This document shows, in pieces, positions 23,001 through 29,810 of a stretch of 32,657 bases of DNA. The stretch is from contig BFEA01001007.1 of NCBI GenBank assembly GCA_003427395.1, positions 45,562 to 78,218 of the forward strand, given 5' to 3'. Both the position numbers and the translations under genes were made by a program. A model generated the notes under the pieces. The model had not been told where the DNA came from. It ran no database searches and saw only the letters and a program-made list of their open reading frames with translations. Position 1 is the first letter of the stretch. Every line of letters begins with the position of its first letter. This stretch comes from Chara braunii. Lineage: Eukaryota; Streptophyta; Charophyceae; Charales; Characeae.

Positions 23001-26000
23001 GAAAACACGCAACGCTGAAGTCTCTTGATTATGAAAAAGGCCCTCTTCTCGCCTCCATCTAATCAATACAATGACACAGTGGCAGTTTCCAGCTTAGGTA
23101 TGACTGCCTACCGTCTTCATCTGAATAGAACGCCCGGTCATTGTAGATGCATTTGGCCCAACTTTCAGTCCAGATGCAGCGATAATGACCGGGCGTTCTA
23201 TTCGGGTGAAGACTGTAGTCTTAGCCTATCTAACTCATCCACCATGCCGTCAAACCCTGTTCCACTCCTGCTGATGAGCGTTTGAAGAGACTGACCCCAC
23301 TGGAGCTCCCCCTGCCGGTCACCTGGTAAGTAAGTATCTGCCAACCTTCTCCCACAGATCTCCTCACTGTCCCGCCTCTGTCCAACCGCCACCCCAAATG
23401 CTCAAGGCGTCCAACCATTAGCTGTGGTGCATGTATTCTTCCCCAACTCCTGCCGCTATGGCACTGGCTGCTGCATGGTCGGCGCTTGGTCCACCTGCTC
23501 ATGCGCATTGACTTGGCGCTGCAGCAGTCTGTCAGCAACCTGCGGTCCAAATGTCCCCTTGACTTGCCCAGCGTGGACTTATATACAGTGGCCGCGTCGT
23601 CCTTGGGCTAGTACATACTGCCTAACGGAAGTTTCTGGATTTCAGCTTTCAGAAAAAAAATCAAAAAATCGATACAGGAGAAGGCTGTGTGATTCACATG
23701 GGTTTTTTTTTTTAACACGTGAGTAGGCCTTTTTGGAGGGGTGCATGGGTCTGAACGGGTCAACGAGTCTAAATTCTGTCATGGTGTTCCTAAAGGGTGA
23801 GTTTCCATGCGGGAAGTGCCGATAAGGAGTGAGCGGGAGATCCTGGGTCCAGTGCCGTATTCCAATCAATCCCCTGCAATCTCTACCAGGCGTTGGGGGG
23901 CGGTGGGGGAGGGGAGGAGGGTGGGGGGAGTTGGAATTCCACGGCTTCTCATCCACTGCTAAATCATTTAATGATCCATTCATTAAGCAATGCCTTGATG
24001 TCATTAGTCAGATCTATAATACTTCCCAACCCCCTTCATCCCTTCTTTGAGTAATCACCAGCTAGTCTAACGCTCCAATTGCCCTTCTAATCGCTGCTTC
24101 CCTTGTCCAAAAAGGAAAGCCGACGACTCCACTCTGATCTCCTCAACAAAACTTCTCAGCGGATTCCATATTGAAGTTTCATACCATAAGGTCCATAACC
24201 AATCAAGGGCAAATTTAGGAGGTATATTCGTACAACTCTCCCCACCATCCTATTCTTCACATAATCTCCACCATCCTATTCTTCAAATAATCTCCACCGT
24301 GCATCGGAATGAGTCTAACAGCTCTTAAAACTTCAACCGGGTGTTCTTTTTTTTTCCCCCAAAAAACGAGAATAAATTCAATAAAAAATATGTTTTTAGG
24401 GCAACTTCGGCAAGGACGATCTTTTTAAAGTTTTTTTTTTAATAACAGGAAAAACATAGATTAAGGCTCGAGGCCGCGGACCTCACAATCCGACCTGGAG
24501 TTATCTTGGCAGCATTAGCGAGTTTCGCTTACTGGAAAGCGGGTCCAGTGTCCCCATGCTTCAAAATCCCTACTTGCTATTTCGGAAGAAAGTATAGTAA
24601 CTGGACTTCCCTGTGTAAGACAGCCTTCTAAGCTGTATGTTCTTGCCCTAAACCCTAAACCCTAGTGTCTTACCTCGAGCCTGCTCCTCTCAGCCTCTGG
24701 GCTGTCGACTTTTACTCACTCAACTAGAGCAGTATACTGGATCCTCCCTTCGTACTGAAGTGGCCTCTCTCCGAGCTGAAAGCCTGTGTATTCGTGCTGT
24801 CTTGGTGTGTTTGCTACATCGTCTAATTCTGGTCTGTCTCTTCTCCAGATAAGGCTGTTGCTTAGCTAGAGTTGAGGCTGAGGCTAGGTCCCTGTGACCG
24901 AACCACTCCCGGTGACGCAATACCTTCCAAGTCACTGTGTTCTCTGGGCCCCTCCCGTTAGTCTCCACACGAGTCTCGGACTGTCCCTTACTATATTCCC
25001 CATTTTGCCAGATCCCAGACTGTCCTTGTGGAGTCTGTTTATGATGTCTTGTTTCTTGTCAAGCTCGTTCTTGATACGGTTGAGCACTTTATGCCAATCG
25101 GCCTGGTAATCCATCCTTAGAAGTTGTGTGACAGTCTCCCGCGGTTCTGCCATCGGGGTATTTTGGCTGTATTTTGGCTGTCTATGGTTTCTATGCAGCG
25201 TCTCTTCCATATTACCCATAATGTCAGCGGCCGCAGTCTCCAGAAGAGGGTCTTTTGCCGCTACTCTGTAAGCGCAGGCTCTGGCTGGCTTGTGAGGCAG
25301 GCAATGGAGAAGTCTGCCAGCGGCGTGTTGTTGACTGACACCCAGAGTGCTTCTGCTCTGGCCCCCAATCGTCTTGCTTTCTGGAAGTACATCAGGCAGT
25401 GAGGCAGATCCTCTGGCAAGCCGTCGACACATATTGCGCAGAGGTCGTCGAAATCCCGCCTGGCTGCCGCCTGCTGAGCCACTTATTGCCTGGGAGGGCA
25501 TGATGGTAAATAAGCCATTGCATGCTTCGAATGCGAGTATTTCTGATTGCGAGTGGGATCTTCCAGGGGGGCGTCGTGTGTCGTTGCATGCTCGCAGGGA
25601 TGTGTTTTTCCCATCTTTGTTCCAGAATGTGGTTAGCATTAGCTGTCCTCCTCCTGAGTCTGTAACCCAGGTGTGTGGTCTAGTCCAAGATGCTTGTTCG
25701 CCGCTCAGTTTGGGACGTCATACCTACTGTCTTCCAAGCCCACTCTGCTGGATCAAATTCAAGATCCTGCAGTTCAGTTGTAGGGCTATAGATTATGTAG
25801 GAGTTGTCCTCCACCACTCCGATCTTGCATGGCCGGTTTGGCTACCACTCTGGCTCGTACTGTCTTGTTTACTGAACTGACAGTCTGGTGCGGGTGGTCG
25901 ATGTCATGTATAGTGCACAGTGCCCATTCTACTGACGGGCCTGTCGCTTTGTCGCATGACAGGGCGACTGTGGGTGTGGTCTCCCAAGTCCATGGGACCC

Positions 26001-29000
26001 AGTCACCAAAGGCCCACTTCGATGGCGCTTGCAGCAGCGGTAACCATTCTGGTGGTATGGAGTTCTGCAGGGCGCCAAAGTTGGCTTGGCTTGCATATCG
26101 TGGCATCCCTTGAGGGGTTCTCTAAGTTCCACATGTGTTTTCCATCGGTTGTGTCGGCGGCCCCAGATGTGCTTGATTTGCCATACACCTCGCTTCAGCC
26201 AGGATATCCATCTGCCATCTTGTGACGTCAGCGTCTACGGCGTGTCTGGCGGGTCTTTCAGACATTGGTTGCAGAAGAGGGGCTGGTGTGAAACCTCTTC
26301 CTTGTTTGTTGGCCTGTGGACTTCAGTGGGAAGATCTCCCTCCAAATCTCGATGAGGTACATCCAGTAGTCCGAGCGAGGTGCCTGCTGACTATCATGCT
26401 GTTGCTCGTGCTGTTGAGTGTTACCACGTGTTGACCAAGGTTTAAGGCGTATTTCGTCGATATCGGAAGCCGGCCGAAGGCAGGCACAAAGTGCAGCAAG
26501 ACATGCTGGACACGAAAGCAAGACGCAAAGAAGTGGGCATCCGGTCTCCTTCCTGTATTTATTATGGAGTAAATCAACCAAGGGTAGCGTTGCCGAAATG
26601 CACGTGGAAAAGCACTTGGTCAAACCAAGCAACAGGAGGCTCGCACCTCCAAGGCCGGCTCGGGAGAAACTGGCCTTGCATGTTAGTTGGCGTCACTGCT
26701 TTTGGCAGCTGTCGTATGTGATGCAGGCCCAGAGAAGTCCATGGCGGACCTTGTTGAGTGGGCATTTTAACCACCCATTTAGTTTGGAGGGCTTTGGTTT
26801 GCAGGACGGGGTCGAGGACTCCCAATCCTCCCCTGGCCTTTGATTGCACCACGTGTGTCCATGCCACTTTCGGTATGAAGTTTTGATTTGTCAGGTTCCT
26901 GTCCAAAGGTAGGCCGTAGGTAGCCCTGCGTTTGAGGGAGAGTTATTATTATTACTTATTATTAGTTATTAACCATGTAAGAACTTTTCCTTGTTGTCCT
27001 GCCCGAATCTGTTTGGTATGTTCCAAGTTTTAAGTTCTAACCAATAAGTTTGTGATGACACGAGGGATTTTTTATTTTTTTTTAAAAGAAAACAGGTCCT
27101 TGTGGTCCTGGCTCCATAATGAGTCCATATCCATTCTGGGGAGAGTCAGTGCGGCTCCTTTTCCCCTGGCAAGTCAGATCATTAACACCCTCGTCCTTCG
27201 TTCCATTCGGCCCAAGGGCCCCTAAACTGTCAGCTTCCCTCTCTCATGAGTTCCTCTCAGGTTCGAACACTGAACCTGCCAGTTTTTCCCTCTTTGACAC
27301 AAGAATCATAAGAAAGGCTCCGCCATTCAGAGTCTGTGTCTGCGTTAGATTGGCGTTGCCACCCATTGCTTCCTCATCTGTTGTTGTTGACTCCAGTTCT
27401 CGCCATCATGACCGTATGAGGCTCTGGGGTATCTCCCTTGGAATGTTGTGCCTGCCCTGTGCTGTGCCCGCGTTATGCCAGTCCCTCCACCTCAGCCTTA
27501 TATCATGTCTGTCTGTCTACCACCTCTCCTCAAGCTAACCAGAATCCTTTGAAATTCGCCAACCGTATCTGTTTGGAGGTTATCTGTGAAACACTGGAAA
27601 TGGCGGAGAGTTGGGGTTATTGGGAAGTGGTCGGTAGGAGAAGTCAAGGGAGAAGAAGTGGTGGAGAGTCGGGGTTATTCTCGAGCGGTCGTTTCCACGA
27701 GCTCTTAGATTTTACTCACTCTATGAAGGCTTTGTGTCGTTTACTTGGACTTCGATGTCTATTTGATGGTGTGTGTGTGTGTGATTTCTCACCCTTTCTG
27801 CGAAACATTGGAATCTGGATGATTGCACAATGCATATAAATTATCACAAAAGGTGACGCCGGGCCCTAATCAAACATTCAGTGTCGGGGGGTTGCTTTGA
27901 ATTGCACCTTTTGACTTTTCGCCGTTGACAGAGGATTTCCACCTCGATTAGGCCCTTGGTATCCCTCGAAACTTTGAACCTACCCCGTGGGCTGGGGAGA
28001 GATCCGGGTTGGTTGGTGTTCCCCCGTACTATACTATACATAGATTAGCGAGAGGATGAGATAGATGAGAGAAGAATATAGCTTGCTTAACAAAAAAAAG
28101 TTAAAAAACTTCGTCATGCAGGTTCTTGGTGTTGTATTGACCGTCCTGACTGCACCGTCCCTTCCATATAGCCCACAGTGTTGCTTTGCGGATCAGCCCA
28201 AGTCACGTCTTTTCTGGTTTAGGCAAGTTAAGTTTAATATTTTGACAACAGTGAAAACTAGCAATAAGACTCCACCTGCACACAACATTTGCATGCTGCT
28301 ACCCATAGGCGCCACTCCCTTTTTAAAGGAAAGAAACAAGAGTACAAAAATGCCAAACACGGAAAGGGTTGAGCGGCCACTCACAAGTCAATTACACTCA
28401 CACATAATAGCGTATGGCTTACTGATTGCTGCTTGCACAGCAAAGCCGTGCAGAGCGTGTGATCATGGGCGCTACGGCTACAGATATCATCGGAATTGAC
28501 TTTTTTTTTTCTGCTCGGAAACAAATATGTGGTGCTGCGATCGTATCAGGTATCGGATGCTGCTGCCAGCAGAGCGCAAACAAGCGATGCCCAGGTTCAG
28601 GCACCTGTCAAAGTGTTGGACGATTGCCAAGAAGAGTATGAGGTTGCAGACCTAAGGAAGAACTTTGAAGCTGAACAAGACAAGAGGAGAAAACTGGAGG
28701 AGAAGTTGCAAGCGCAGATTTTGGAATGCCACAATGTCGAGCAACGTTATCGAGAGGTATCGCTAAGGATAGCTTACTGCAAAAAAAAAAAAAAAAAAGT
28801 TCACTGCACAACCCCTCACAAATGAAAGGAAAAAAAGAGTTCTATGCACCTGCATGATCCCCCCCCAAAAGGGGCCCAAAGCACAACCCCTTCACGAATG
28901 AAAAAAGGCCTATGTGCCTGCATGACCGCCCCCCCCCCCAAAGAAAAAAGAAAGACCTTTCTAAATTGCCTCCTTGGAGGGCCAGTTTAACTTCTCATGT

Positions 29001-29773
29001 CACGTCATGGATCGATCACAACGGGAAGATTGTGACCATTGCACATGTGGTATTGTCATACACAAAGATTTCAATCATTCACTCAGCTACTGTCTGGTGC
29101 TCCTAGTTTCTTGGTCTGTAACCCTCTTCTATTTGTCTGTGTTATACTCCTCTGCATTTTCCGTGTCTTCTTCCTCGTTGCGGGTCATCATCATTACCAT
29201 CTTATTTGCCTCCTTCGTCTTCCTCCTGCTTGTATTCTTCAACTCATCACCCCGCACTCTAGTCATGCTTGTTATTCTTCTCTTGCCGTCTTCCTCCCTA
29301 TGCTTTTGCTTAGTTCTCCTTCTTCAACTCATCACCCCATACTCTTGCCGTCTTCCTCCCTATGCTTTTGGCTAGTTCTCCTTCTTCCACGCATCGTCCT
29401 GCTCTAGTCATGATCGTTCTTCCTCTCTAGTCGTCTTCCTCCCTACGCTTTCGCTTGTTTCTCCTTCTTGAACTCGTCATCCCGCTCTTGGTAGTTGTGC
29501 TCATCCTTCTTCTCCTGCCATCTCTCTCCTTACCTTTTCACTAAGTTCTCCCTCTTCAACTCATCCTCCCAACTCTGGTCATGCTTATCCTTCTTCTCTC
29601 TTTTGTTAGTCATAGTCATGCTCATCCTTCTTCTCTTTCCCTCTTCCTCCTTACCTTTTCGCTTTTAAGTTAGATCACCAACTTCACCCTGTCCAAGTCA
29701 TCCTCGCGCTCTGCCCATGTTTGTCCTTCTTCTGTCGCCATCTTCCTGCTTACCCTTTCGCTTAGTGGTGCTC

Positions 29774-29810
<37 letters not shown>

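Larger units (their letters stand above)
19880..24060 (-). mobile_element. LINE, rearranged, lacking the RT core
   Basis: Minus-strand pieces occur in LINE order: endonuclease (about 24004-23642), pre-RT linker (22920-22620), end of RT and connection region (22590-22096), then C-terminal tail (20873-20202). A repeat-family 3' segment ends in an A-rich tail (seen as T at 19879-19888). The RT catalytic core is absent between 22620 and 22590. A hairpin element (23108-23219) lies between endonuclease and linker. A second A-tailed segment (21711-21895) interrupts the C-terminal part. Treating this as one copy is inference from order and strand. Confidence 0.65.

Noticed and set aside
23230-23550. 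106-codon minus-strand ORF
   Set aside because: It shows no recognisable motif or homologous copy and lies between LINE fragments; there is not enough support.
24478-24492. Possible solo-LTR end (GAGGCCGCGGACCTCACA-like)
   Set aside because: Only a short, imperfect resemblance to the chromovirus LTR terminus; no further LTR similarity was seen.
28974-29407. Hydrophobic ORFs resembling membrane proteins
   Set aside because: They arise from the pyrimidine-rich minisatellite in intron 6; Leu/Ser/Phe bias follows base composition.
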